Source of the DNA: Alistipes sp. ZOR0009
GTDB lineage: Bacteria > Bacteroidota > Bacteroidia > Bacteroidales > ZOR0009
NCBI RefSeq assembly: GCF_000798815.1
Contig: NZ_JTLD01000020.1
Coordinates: 1 to 64,000 of the forward strand
Length of the DNA stretch: 64,000 nt
Reading direction: 5' to 3'
Positions within the stretch are counted from its first letter, which is position 1. Every line of letters begins with the position of its first letter. This document shows, piece after piece, positions 1 to 9,081 of this stretch. Position numbers and translations under genes: made by a program. The notes beneath the pieces were generated by a model. It had not been told where the DNA came from. It did no database searches and saw nothing but the letters and a program-made list of their open reading frames with translations.

Positions 1-3000
1 CCGAATATGCTGCTGATATAGCTTGAGAGCTGGGGTTGGTTAGCGTTACATTAAATGTTAATGAACCACCCTCTACTATGGTTTGATTGTCGATAGAAAC
101 CTTTGGTTTCGCATCGTCGTTTAGAATAGTACCAACACCTGTAGAAGGAGCCCCAAGAGTAGCATTGCCAGATGGAGCCGATAGAACCAAAGAAACGGTT
201 TCATTAGGCTCGAACTTAGCATCTACCGTAGTGTAAACAGGCACATCAAGCGATGTTGTGCCAGCAGGGATTGTTACAACCGAGCTAGCAATGGCGGTAT
301 AGTCGCCATCAGCAGTAGCTGCTGTGCCATCTTGCGTTTTGCGTGTTACCGTTATAGCCGAAGAGCAAGGGTGACTAAGAAGTATCTTAAACGCGAGTTC
401 CTGTCCTTCGGTAGCTGAAATGCCCGTTGTTACGGTTATGGTTGGCTTAGCCTCGTTGTCGGTAATTGTGCCAACCCCCTTACTATCTGAGATGGTAAGC
501 TCTGTTGGACTAGAAAGGTTTAGATCAAACGTTTCTGTGCCTTCGTAAATATTATCGTCATTGGTCGCAATGGTAATTGTCTTTGATACTTCACCCGGTA
601 AGAAGGTTACAGTCCCAGCAGAGGCTGTGAAGTCGGAATTATCGGCATAACCAGCACCCGCATTAACAGCAGTTGTATATCCAACAGAAGTAGCAACTCC
701 ACTAGCATTGCTAAGTGTAATCGTAAAAGTAAGGTTGCTGCCTTCAGTGGCAGTAGCATCATTTACGGATACTGATGGAACAAGCGTATTGTAGATTTCA
801 ACATCATCCGAAGAGCTACATCCACCATTATCGATTGTCCAGCGAAGAACATAATCTCCAGGTTGTAGTCCTGTGATAGTAGCGTTAGGATTAGACAGAT
901 CGGAGAATGAAGGATCGGGGGCTCCGCTAGGTTTCGAAACAATGCTCCACATCCCAACACCGCTAGTTGGTGTATTTGCCGCCAAAACAGCAGCCGTTTT
1001 TTTGTAGAGCGATTGGGATACACCCGCATTTGCTGGAGTAACAGGCTGCTTAACCGTCATTTTTACCTGAGCCTCAGAAACAGGGCAGGAACCGTTTGAG
1101 ACAGTCCACTTGAATATATAATCGCCAGCAGTAGAGATACCCGCCAACGAAGTAGTATTGCTGTTAGGATTTAGAATAAGCACGTTACCACCGCTAACTT
1201 TAGACCAAGCACCATTCCCATCAACAGGGAGTGTTGCTGATAATGAAGGATTAGCACCGTATAGGCAGTAGCTAAAATCGGCAGGAACAACCGCAGTAGA
1301 AGGAGGATTGTACACATTGATTGTAACCTCATCAAAAGAGGTACAAGTACCAAGAGTTGTAGTCCAGCGTAACACGTATGTGCCCTGAGTTAAGCTAGAA
1401 ATAGTGGCAGTAGGGTTTGTTGGATCATCAAACGAGATAGAGGCTGGACCACTTTGCTTTGTCCACATGCCAGTAGTGCCACCTGAAAGCGTATTTGCCT
1501 GCAGCTGGGTAGTATATATATTGCATAGCGATTGATCAGCACCAGCGTTAGCTGTAGTAGGAAGATCTTTTATGGTAAGCTTTACATCATCGGTTTTAGC
1601 AGTACAGATAGCACCACTAGAAATAGTCCATCGCAGCGTATAATCGCCAGGAATCATGTTGCTTACCAACGCGTTGTTAAGCATCTGAGAGTCGAATGTA
1701 GGGGTAGAAGGACCAGAGATGACCGACCAAGTACCAACTCCAGCCGTAGGAGCATTCGCAGCAAGTAATGTCGAAGTTCCACAAACGTTTGTTTGATCTA
1801 AACCTGCATTAGCAATCGACGGTGCAGGATCATTTTGCACCGTAACATTCTGCTGGTTGGTACAGGTACCAGAAACAACCTTCCACGTGAATACGTAAGT
1901 TCCTGTTTTATTCAGAGAAATTGTAGCATTCGGAGCACTATTATTAGGAGTATAGTTAATTGTAGCTCCAGTCGGGAACGTAAGTGCACTCCATGTACCC
2001 GTTCCAGAGGCAGGAGTGTTAGCATTCATAACAACGCTATTTGCGGCACAAAACGACTTATCGAGCGTACCAGCATCAGCCAACGAAGGCATTTGGTCTA
2101 TCGTTACGGTCTTTGTTGCGGAGACACTACAGGTACCAGCATTAATTGCATACTGAAAAGTGTAAGTGCCAGGTATAAGACCTGTAGCCTTTGCAATATT
2201 TCCAGCCGCATTTTGGTTGGTAATAGTAGGAGTATTAGGACCCGAAACGTTTGTCCATGTATAGGTAACGCCCGAAGCTCCAATAACCATATTACCCACA
2301 AGGTTGGCATTATCGATAGAGCAGAAGCTCTCGGTAGGATTTGTAACAACTGCTGCAGGAAGCACCGTTACCACAACATCATCTGAGGTTGAAGGACAGG
2401 TTTCGCCAGCAGAAACTTTCCATCTCAAGGTATAGACTCCACTTGCCAATCCTGTAATCGATGAAGTAGGAGAAGCTACGTTTCCGAAAGTTGGCGTATT
2501 GGGACCAGACACAATCGACCAAACACCCGATCCAGTAGTAGGAACCGAAGCATCCAAAGTCGCATTGCTGGCATTACAAACCGAAAAGTCGGAGCCAGCG
2601 GCTGCGGCCGAAGGAGGAGTTGATGTAATTATTACAACGTCATCTGAAGACGAAGTACAGGCACCATTAGACACCGTCCACCTAAAGGTATACCTACCAG
2701 AAGAAAGACCAGAAGCGGTGGTATTATATACCATTGGATCGGCAAATGAAGCTTGCGTAACACCGGAAACCTGAGTCCACATACCCGACCCAAGAGCGGG
2801 GTTGTTACCAGCAAGCGTAACGCTTGTACCACAAAGCGAAAAGTTATCGGCACCAGCATTTGCAGCGGTTGGATTACCTACAGAAATAACAACGGTATCT
2901 TTGGTTGCTGTACATCCAGCCTTTGCAATCTTCCATTCAAACTTATATGTTCCAGATAGCAGGCCTGTTACACCCGAATTGTATAATGAGCTATTTGTAA

Positions 3001-5122
3001 TTGTAGCAGCATTAGGACCGCTAATCTGGCTCCATGTTCCTGTTCCTGAAGTTGGATTATTGCCCGCCAGCGTTGCCGATGTTGTACCTGCTGCTAAACA
3101 CTGATCGGAACCTGCACTAGCAATAGAAGCCCCAGCAGTTGATGATGTAGCAATAGCGTACGAGCTAGCACTAGTACCGCAAGCATTGCTGATTGTCCAA
3201 GTGAAAGTGTAGTTAGTATTATTAAGCAGGTTGGTTACTGCTGCAACCGGATTATGAATATCCGAAATTACCACCCCCGCACTAGGAGATACAGTCCATG
3301 TTCCCACTTCATTGCGAACAGGTGTATTACCCTCTAGGTAAACAACAGAGCCTGCACATGAGCTTGTGTTTGCACCAACCACTGAAGTAGTTGGTGAAGG
3401 AGCGCTGACAATTACATCAACCAAATCTTCGCTCGAAGGGCAAGTTGTTCCATTGGATACATACCATTTAAATGTGTATTTCCCAGCAACTAGATTGGTT
3501 ATGTTTGCATTGTAAGCCGAAGGATTGTCGATTGTAGCACTATTCGGGCCCGCAATCTGAGTCCAGCTACCCACTCCATTTGTAATAGAGTTACCTGCAA
3601 GCTGGGTGTTAAACACGTTACAGGCTAAGGTTTGATCTGTTCCGGCATTGGATAATGACGCATTACCCGATACTATAATAGTTATATCAGCAAAAGCAGT
3701 TGCACAAGCATTCCCAGATGGCACTGCTCTTAACCTTACCAAGTAGGTGCCTGGGCTCGTAAAGCCTGATAGCACGTTTGTAGTACCAGAAGTAATAGTT
3801 TTCCATGTGCTAGGGTAAGTTCCTGGAGCTGGTCCGCTTATTACGGAGTACTCGCGAGCACTAATACTTCCAGTAGCCGTAAATGCAACCACTGCCGATG
3901 AGGTACCACAGCTAACTCTGTAAGGAGAAGGAGTGGTGATTGTAATAGAAGGTGCAGTTGATGTAGATAAGGTTACTGTCGATGAGGTGCTAGAGCAGCC
4001 TGTAACAGTATTTCGAATCTGGTAAGTTACGCTTGTATTTGAGCTGGTTAAGCCAGATATAGTGTTGGTGGTAAGATTGTTTGGGGTAGAGAGAGTGGCT
4101 GAACCTGCAGTTCTATTCCACGCTACCACCTCGTTGGCATAAATCGGATTAGAACCTACCAGAAGCGTAGATGTTCTTCCATCGCAAAATGGAGCTCCAG
4201 TAGCGGTAATAGATGCTGGAGTTACAGCACCTTTTGCAGCAGCTACGGTAATCTGTGTCTCATCGCTACCGTTAACGCAAGCCCCAGCAACCGTCCATCT
4301 AAGGATATATGTTCCTGCAATCAGGTTCGATAACCCAGAATTGTTCTGATTCTTATTACTAAAAGTAGGAAGGTTTGGTCCACTCACAACAAGCCAAGTA
4401 CCTTGCTGATTTAAAGCAGCTCCACCACCTCCGAAAGAGCCTGATAGGTTGGCAATGTTACGTGATCCGCTGTAGCATCCATCGAGGTTTACATCTGCAC
4501 CCGCAGAAACAGCGCTAACGCCACCTCTGTTGGTTACCACAACATCGTCGAATGAGGAGCAGCCTTGCGCACTCGTAATGGTGTATCGAACAGTGGTCGC
4601 TCCGCTGTTGGCACCATTAAGCGATATCCCTGTGCTAGGGGCTGCACCATTTATTATGGTAACTCCATTATTGGTTCCCTGAACTGTCCAAGCTGGGGTT
4701 TCTCCTGCCGCAAGGGAAGTTCCTACAAGAGTTATAACATTTGTCCCCGGACAAGCAGTTACATCGGCACCCGCATTGGCTTTTGTTATTGCCCTTACGG
4801 TAATGGCAACTTCATCGCTGATTAGTGACCCATCGGAGCAGGTGGTTGCCAACCTAAACTTGTAGGTGTTACCTCCCACTAAGTTGGTAACCGTTGTGGT
4901 TAGGGTCGATGGACTCGTAATAGTTGCCGATGGTCCCTCAACCTGTGTCCATAGCGTTGGAGCTGTGCTAGACCCTCCTCTGGTTCCTACCAAAGTTAGC
5001 GTAGCATTCTCGCAAATAGTTTGAGGTGTACCGGCATTAATGGTGCAGTTTTGCGCATAAAGTTGTTCTCCCATTAGGACAATCAGCACAATCAGCAAAA
5101 ACCGAGCATAGTTCTTAAGCAT
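1..5122 (-). CDS. Giant secreted Ig/PKD-like and Calx-beta repeat protein (3' end beyond window)
   Basis: The minus-strand frame starting at ATG 5122 stays open to the left edge (1707 codons, no stop), so the C-terminus is missing. It begins with a signal peptide (MLKNYARFLLIVLIVLMGE, then LYAQ-NC). About 16 modules of 85-95 residues follow. They share NAGADQ..C near the start, GTW..VSGP in the middle and GTYTFRWTVSNG.C near the end, and most carry two cysteines. These look like PKD/Ig-like beta-sandwiches of large Bacteroidota surface proteins. From about nt 790 leftwards there are at least three Calx-beta modules (TEGSNLTFTITL, IYEGTETFDLNL, GVGTITDNE). Such proteins are usually exported, often by the type IX system, and act in adhesion or gliding. 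A sorting domain would lie beyond the window, so that part is inference. The next gene is divergent, with 428 bp between. Confidence 0.85.
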   Translation of the reverse strand, partial: MLKNYARFLLIVLIVLMGEQLYAQNCTINAGTPQTICENATLTLVGTRGGSSTAPTLWTQVEGPSATITSPSTLTTTVTNLVGGNTYKFRLATTCSDGSLISDEVAITVRAITKANAGADVTACPGTNVITLVGTSLAAGETPAWTVQGTNNGVTIINGAAPSTGISLNGANSGATTVRYTITSAQGCSSFDDVVVTNRGGVSAVSAGADVNLDGCYSGSRNIANLSGSFGGGGAALNQQGTWLVVSGPNLPTFSNKNQNNSGLSNLIAGTYILRWTVAGACVNGSDETQITVAAAKGAVTPASITATGAPFCDGRTSTLLVGSNPIYANEVVAWNRTAGSATLSTPNNLTTNTISGLTSSNTSVTYQIRNTVTGCSSTSSTVTLSTSTAPSITITTPSPYRVSCGTSSAVVAFTATGSISAREYSVISGPAPGTYPSTWKTITSGTTNVLSGFTSPGTYLVRLRAVPSGNACATAFADITIIVSGNASLSNAGTDQTLACNVFNTQLAGNSITNGVGSWTQIAGPNSATIDNPSAYNANITNLVAGKYTFKWYVSNGTTCPSSEDLVDVIVSAPSPTTSVVGANTSSCAGSVVYLEGNTPVRNEVGTWTVSPSAGVVISDIHNPVAAVTNLLNNTNYTFTWTISNACGTSASSYAIATSSTAGASIASAGSDQCLAAGTTSATLAGNNPTSGTGTWSQISGPNAATITNSSLYNSGVTGLLSGTYKFEWKIAKAGCTATKDTVVISVGNPTAANAGADNFSLCGTSVTLAGNNPALGSGMWTQVSGVTQASFADPMVYNTTASGLSSGRYTFRWTVSNGACTSSSDDVVIITSTPPSAAAAGSDFSVCNASNATLDASVPTTGSGVWSIVSGPNTPTFGNVASPTSSITGLASGVYTLRWKVSAGETCPSTSDDVVVTVLPAAVVTNPTESFCSIDNANLVGNMVIGASGVTYTWTNVSGPNTPTITNQNAAGNIAKATGLIPGTYTFQYAINAGTCSVSATKTVTIDQMPSLADAGTLDKSFCAANSVVMNANTPASGTGTWSALTFPTGATINYTPNNSAPNATISLNKTGTYVFTWKVVSGTCTNQQNVTVQNDPAPSIANAGLDQTNVCGTSTLLAANAPTAGVGTWSVISGPSTPTFDSQMLNNALVSNMIPGDYTLRWTISSGAICTAKTDDVKLTIKDLPTTANAGADQSLCNIYTTQLQANTLSGGTTGMWTKQSGPASISFDDPTNPTATISSLTQGTYVLRWTTTLGTCTSFDEVTINVYNPPSTAVVPADFSYCLYGANPSLSATLPVDGNGAWSKVSGGNVLILNPNSNTTSLAGISTAGDYIFKWTVSNGSCPVSEAQVKMTVKQPVTPANAGVSQSLYKKTAAVLAANTPTSGVGMWSIVSKPSGAPDPSFSDLSNPNATITGLQPGDYVLRWTIDNGGCSSSDDVEIYNTLVPSVSVNDATATEGSNLTFTITLSNASGVATSVGYTTAVNAGAGYADNSDFTASAGTVTFLPGEVSKTITIATNDDNIYEGTETFDLNLSSPTELTISDSKGVGTITDNEAKPTITVTTGISATEGQELAFKILLSHPCSSAITVTRKTQDGTAATADGDYTAIASSVVTIPAGTTSLDVPVYTTVDAKFEPNETVSLVLSAPSGNATLGAPSTGVGTILNDDAKPKVSIDNQTIVEGGSLTFNVTLTNPSSQAISAAYS

Positions 5123-5550
5123 AGTACGATAAAAGAGTCGATTATTAAAATATTTGTATGTCAATTAGCGAAATGACAACTAATTAAATCACCTGCCAAG
5201 ATGAATAAAGGTAAAATGGCAGGAAAGAGTGTATATGCCTATTGAAACTACAGGTATTCTTGTTCATATATTGGTAGGTATAAATGCCTATCGTCAAACT
5301 TATTTGAGGGGAAGAACCCTATTCTTGTAGTCAACGAAGATGTGCTCGGGTGTACTCTCTATTTCCAACTTCGATAGATTATTATTTCGGTAAGAAGCGG
5401 CCGTTTTTATGCCTTCAAAAAAAGGGTATGCGGTTTAGTTTATTTTTGGTTTTTTATGTAAATAAGTATACATTCACATCTTTTGATCGTAAAGAGTGTT
5501 AACCGGTGGCTAGCCTTGTTATTCAAGGTGGTGTCTTTTGGATTTCTAAA
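5123..5550. other. Intergenic region between divergent genes
   Basis: This 428-bp spacer separates the giant surface protein (minus) from the sensor-regulator (plus). I saw no convincing coding remnant and no clear TAnnTTTG element for either gene. Around 5274-5289 there is an imperfect palindrome, TAGGTATAAATGCCTA, which could be a protein binding site. The upstream GTG at 5506 is in frame with the regulator but is not preferred as its start. Confidence 0.4.
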
Positions 5551-8421
5551 ATGAAGAGGCGACAATTACTTATTTTTCTACTACTGGGATTGCTGTACAC
5601 CGTTGATGCGTATTCGCAACGGTCGATAGCTGGTATCCCGAAAATTGTAAACTACAACAAGTTTACGTATAAAGCCGGTCCTCAGAATTGGATGATTACC
5701 CACGCGCCCAATGGGTTTGTGTACGTTGCCAACAACGATGGGCTGCTGGAGTTTGATGGCAGCGACTGGAAGGTGTATAAGGATTTGGGGGTTGTGAATA
5801 GGGCCGCCTTGTACCACCAGGGGCGCATTTATGTTGGGGGATACAACGAATTTGGCTACTACTCGCCTAACGAGAATGGGGTTTTGGTTTACACCACCCT
5901 TTCGAAAGGGGTAAAAAGAGTCTTTCGGTTTGGGGAGATTTGGAAGATTCATGAGCTAGACGGTGTCGTTTACTTTCAGTCGAACGAGGCAATCTTTACC
6001 TATAGTAAGAATCATATAAAAATCATGAAGGCGCCCGCTCGCTTCGATTTTGCCTACATTGCTAATCGGACACTCTTTGTGAACGATGCGGTAAAGGGGC
6101 TTTTGATTTACAGGCGGGGGGCATTAGTATCTATCGACCCCGAGCGCAAGGTGGTAACCAAGCAGCTTTCGGGTGTATCGGAGCTGGATAAGGGGCGGGT
6201 ACTTATTTCGACCATCGATAAGGGGCTTTTTATTTATGATGGAGCTAGGATTACCAGCTGGGATATTCCGATCTCTTCGCTTCTAAAAAAGTATCAGATA
6301 AATACCGAGGCGAAGGTAAACGGGTACCATATTTTTGGAACCATCCTAAATGGCCTGTATATAATAGATGCCAAGGGGAAGATGGTGCTGGAGGTAAATC
6401 AGGATAAGGGATTAAACAACAACAACGTAATTTGTGTGGGTACCGATTTGGAGAACAACATCTGGTTGGGGCTGAATAACGGCTTGGCCAAGCTAGAGCT
6501 AAACACCTCGCTATCCTACATAGGAAACTCGTTTAAGATAGAATCGGTATATGCAACTGCGCTTTGGAATGGTAAGCTGTACATAGGTACCAACTCCGGG
6601 CTTTTTCAAATTGATTGGAGCAGATTCCTTGATCCCATGAAAAATGATAGCGATTTTAAGCTGATACCCGGATCGGAGGGGCAGGTTTGGAACCTAACAG
6701 TTATTGGCGGAACCCTATTTTGTGGGCATAATAATGGCGTGTATACGGTATCGGGCAGCAGCCTAACCAGTATCGGTGGAATTCGGGGAGGTTGGCTCTT
6801 TCTGCCGATAAAGGATAATCCCAACAAGGTTATTGTAGCCAACTATACAGGGCTGGCCTTGATTGAAAAAAGAGGCAGCAGCTGGGCTTTCGTTAATGCG
6901 CTAAAGGGCTTTAACGAGTCGTCGCGGTTTGTTGAGCAGGATAGTGATGGCGATTACTGGGTAAGCCACGGGTATAAGGGTATCTATAGGCTTAGGGTAA
7001 ATGGCGATTATACGGGGTATAAGTCGATCGAATTTTTTGGAAAGCATAGCGGGTTACCATCGGATAAGAATAATATGGTTGCGAAGATTGGCGGACGGCT
7101 TGTGTTTACTACCGAAAATGGGGTATACAGCTTTAATCCTCAGACCAAGACTTTTTATCGCAACCAGGAGTTGAACAAAACTATAAGAAGCAACCGTTGG
7201 ATTTCGTATTTGAAGCAGGACGAGAAGGGGAATATCTGGTGCGTGCAGGGCGATAAGACCTCCGTGCTGAGGTTGCAGGAAGATAGGAGCTACACAACAA
7301 TCGCAACGCCATTTTATCCGCTAACCCGGCGGAATATAATTACGTTCGAGCATTTCTACTCCTTACCTAACGGGATGACCCTTATAGGAAGCGAGGAGGG
7401 AATGGCTATTTACGATCCTGCTATTAGCAGGCCCGATAATTCGCCCTATAAGGTATTTATTAAGGATATTACAAAGGGGGATGCGCACTACTCGCTAAGT
7501 ATGGTTGATAGCGTAGACCCAGTGTTTAAGCAGGGCAAATCTCCCATTATGATATCGGCGTCGGCTCCCTTTAAGAATAGCGGTGCGAGCCTTTACTCCT
7601 TTAAGCTAGATGGGTTTGATAAGGATTGGTCGCCGTGGTCGGAGAATAACCATAAGGAGTATACCAACCTAAGCGAGGGAACCTACACGATATCCGTTAG
7701 GGCGAAGAGCTATGGTGGTGAGGTTAGCCCGATAGTCTCTAAGACAATAAAAATATCTCCTCCTTGGCATCGATCGGCCATTGCCTACCTTATTTACTTT
7801 GTAATCTTTATAGGATTGTCGGTAAGGTTAAAGCGGTTGTACGATAGGAATATTGAAAAATCGAGAAAGAAGGGTGAGTACCAGCAGCGCGAGCAGTTTA
7901 AGGCACGGGAAGCGCAGCTGGTAAAGGAGGCGCTGCAGGCCGAGAATGAGATGATTCGTATAAAGAACGAGAACCTGCAGGATGTAATGAGGCGTAAGGA
8001 GCGCGAGCTGACCCTATCGACCATGCACGTGATACAAAAGAATGAGCTGATAAGCAAGATGAAGGCTGAACTTCGCAAGCTGCAGGGGGCAACTTCGGAT
8101 AGGACGATAAAGGAAAAGGCAGCCGACATCATAAAGAAGATGGCTAAGGATGCCGATAATAAGTCGGAATGGAAAACCTTTGAGCTGCACTTTGAGCAGG
8201 TGCATGAGGAGTTTATTCGGCGACTAAAGGATCGTTTCCCCGATTTGACATCCCGAGAGCTGCGGTTGTGCGTGTACTTAAAGATGAACCTATCGAGCAA
8301 GGAGATTGCCAACCTGATGAATATCTCGCCACGTGGGGTGGAGATTAGCCGCTACCGAGTTCGGAAAAAGATGAATTTAGAGCGCAATGAAGGGCTGTCA
8401 GAAATTTTGATGGAGATTTAG
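5551..8421 (+). CDS. Membrane-anchored ligand sensor with Y_Y_Y domain and LuxR-type HTH
   Basis: Predicted one-piece signal-transducing regulator of 956 aa. I chose ATG 5551 because it gives a good signal peptide (MKRRQLLIFLLLGLLY..). The longer frame from GTG 5506 would put 15 residues in front of it. The N-terminal ~640 residues carry repeated propeller-like blades (NNIWLGLNNGLAKL, GNIWCVQGDKTSVL) as in periplasmic sensor domains of hybrid two-component systems. A Y_Y_Y domain follows (~660-730, SFKLDGFDKDWSPW), then one membrane segment (~741-758), a charged coiled coil (~765-870), and a C-terminal LuxR-like helix-turn-helix (~899-946, SSKEIANLMNISPRGVEISR). No histidine kinase or receiver is present. 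It sits just upstream of the glucan locus in the same direction, so it is a plausible regulator of that locus (inference). Confidence 0.85.
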   Translation: MKRRQLLIFLLLGLLYTVDAYSQRSIAGIPKIVNYNKFTYKAGPQNWMITHAPNGFVYVANNDGLLEFDGSDWKVYKDLGVVNRAALYHQGRIYVGGYNEFGYYSPNENGVLVYTTLSKGVKRVFRFGEIWKIHELDGVVYFQSNEAIFTYSKNHIKIMKAPARFDFAYIANRTLFVNDAVKGLLIYRRGALVSIDPERKVVTKQLSGVSELDKGRVLISTIDKGLFIYDGARITSWDIPISSLLKKYQINTEAKVNGYHIFGTILNGLYIIDAKGKMVLEVNQDKGLNNNNVICVGTDLENNIWLGLNNGLAKLELNTSLSYIGNSFKIESVYATALWNGKLYIGTNSGLFQIDWSRFLDPMKNDSDFKLIPGSEGQVWNLTVIGGTLFCGHNNGVYTVSGSSLTSIGGIRGGWLFLPIKDNPNKVIVANYTGLALIEKRGSSWAFVNALKGFNESSRFVEQDSDGDYWVSHGYKGIYRLRVNGDYTGYKSIEFFGKHSGLPSDKNNMVAKIGGRLVFTTENGVYSFNPQTKTFYRNQELNKTIRSNRWISYLKQDEKGNIWCVQGDKTSVLRLQEDRSYTTIATPFYPLTRRNIITFEHFYSLPNGMTLIGSEEGMAIYDPAISRPDNSPYKVFIKDITKGDAHYSLSMVDSVDPVFKQGKSPIMISASAPFKNSGASLYSFKLDGFDKDWSPWSENNHKEYTNLSEGTYTISVRAKSYGGEVSPIVSKTIKISPPWHRSAIAYLIYFVIFIGLSVRLKRLYDRNIEKSRKKGEYQQREQFKAREAQLVKEALQAENEMIRIKNENLQDVMRRKERELTLSTMHVIQKNELISKMKAELRKLQGATSDRTIKEKAADIIKKMAKDADNKSEWKTFELHFEQVHEEFIRRLKDRFPDLTSRELRLCVYLKMNLSSKEIANLMNISPRGVEISRYRVRKKMNLERNEGLSEILMEI

Positions 8422-9081
8422 CAGAAGGGTGTAGTATATGCTGCGCTAAGATTTTGCATGCCAAAGCGGAAATAAAAGGTATAGCTGTCGTTTACATAAG
8501 CGATGGCTATCTTTTTATCAAACGAGGTGGCTTTTGGTGTTCTTGGTTAGAATTGTAGCCTATATGGGCAATGGGCAGATTGGGATGGTGATGTGCCTCC
8601 TTTATTCTGGCTGGAATATTTCCCTTAGACTCCTTTTATAAGATTTATTTAATTGTGGAATGCAGGATTAATCTTTAGCGATAGCGCTTGTTTTGCTAGC
8701 GAAGTTTTTAATGGGCCAAAGGAAGAATGAAAGGCTACTCGTGTCCTTTTTATACCCTGTTTTTTATACAAACAGAGGATAAAAGTGGTGCTTTTTGGAA
8801 TTGGAAAAGTATTAATGTCCCCAAATGAGGCCAAAATGGAGCGGTTTTACTTCAAATAGGAGGGCCATTACGGCTTTCCTTGTTAACGATGTGTTGAGGT
8901 ATTTATTTTTGTTTTAATATACTTGTTAGTCAGATTTGTAGCAGCTGTGATGATGTATTTATGATGTAGCGAAATTGGGCGTATGATGTGTTTTTGAAGT
9001 AACATATTTTAACTCAATCAGCATTTGTTAACATACCTTCGTGCCGAGTCTTTAGACTAAACCAACTTAAAACTTTATCGA
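8422..9081. other. Long intergenic region upstream of susC
   Basis: This 660-bp spacer lies between the sensor-regulator and susC. A spacer this long suggests a regulated promoter and a long 5' leader. TACCTTCG at 9034-9041, 41 bp before the susC ATG, differs from the Bacteroidota -7 consensus TAnnTTTG at one base and is the best candidate, but no well-placed -33 element is visible. On the minus strand, 8418-8546 reads as an open stretch without a start codon; no family is recognisable. Nothing else can be supported. Confidence 0.4.

Noticed and set aside
1835-2386. 183-codon plus-strand reading frame (and several smaller frames on both strands)
   Set aside because: They lie inside the giant minus-strand repeat gene in other frames, are rich in Cys, Arg and Ser, and have no family features.
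8649-8834. 61-codon minus-strand reading frame in the susC upstream spacer
   Set aside because: No ATG start context, no recognisable family, and unremarkable length for an AT-rich spacer.
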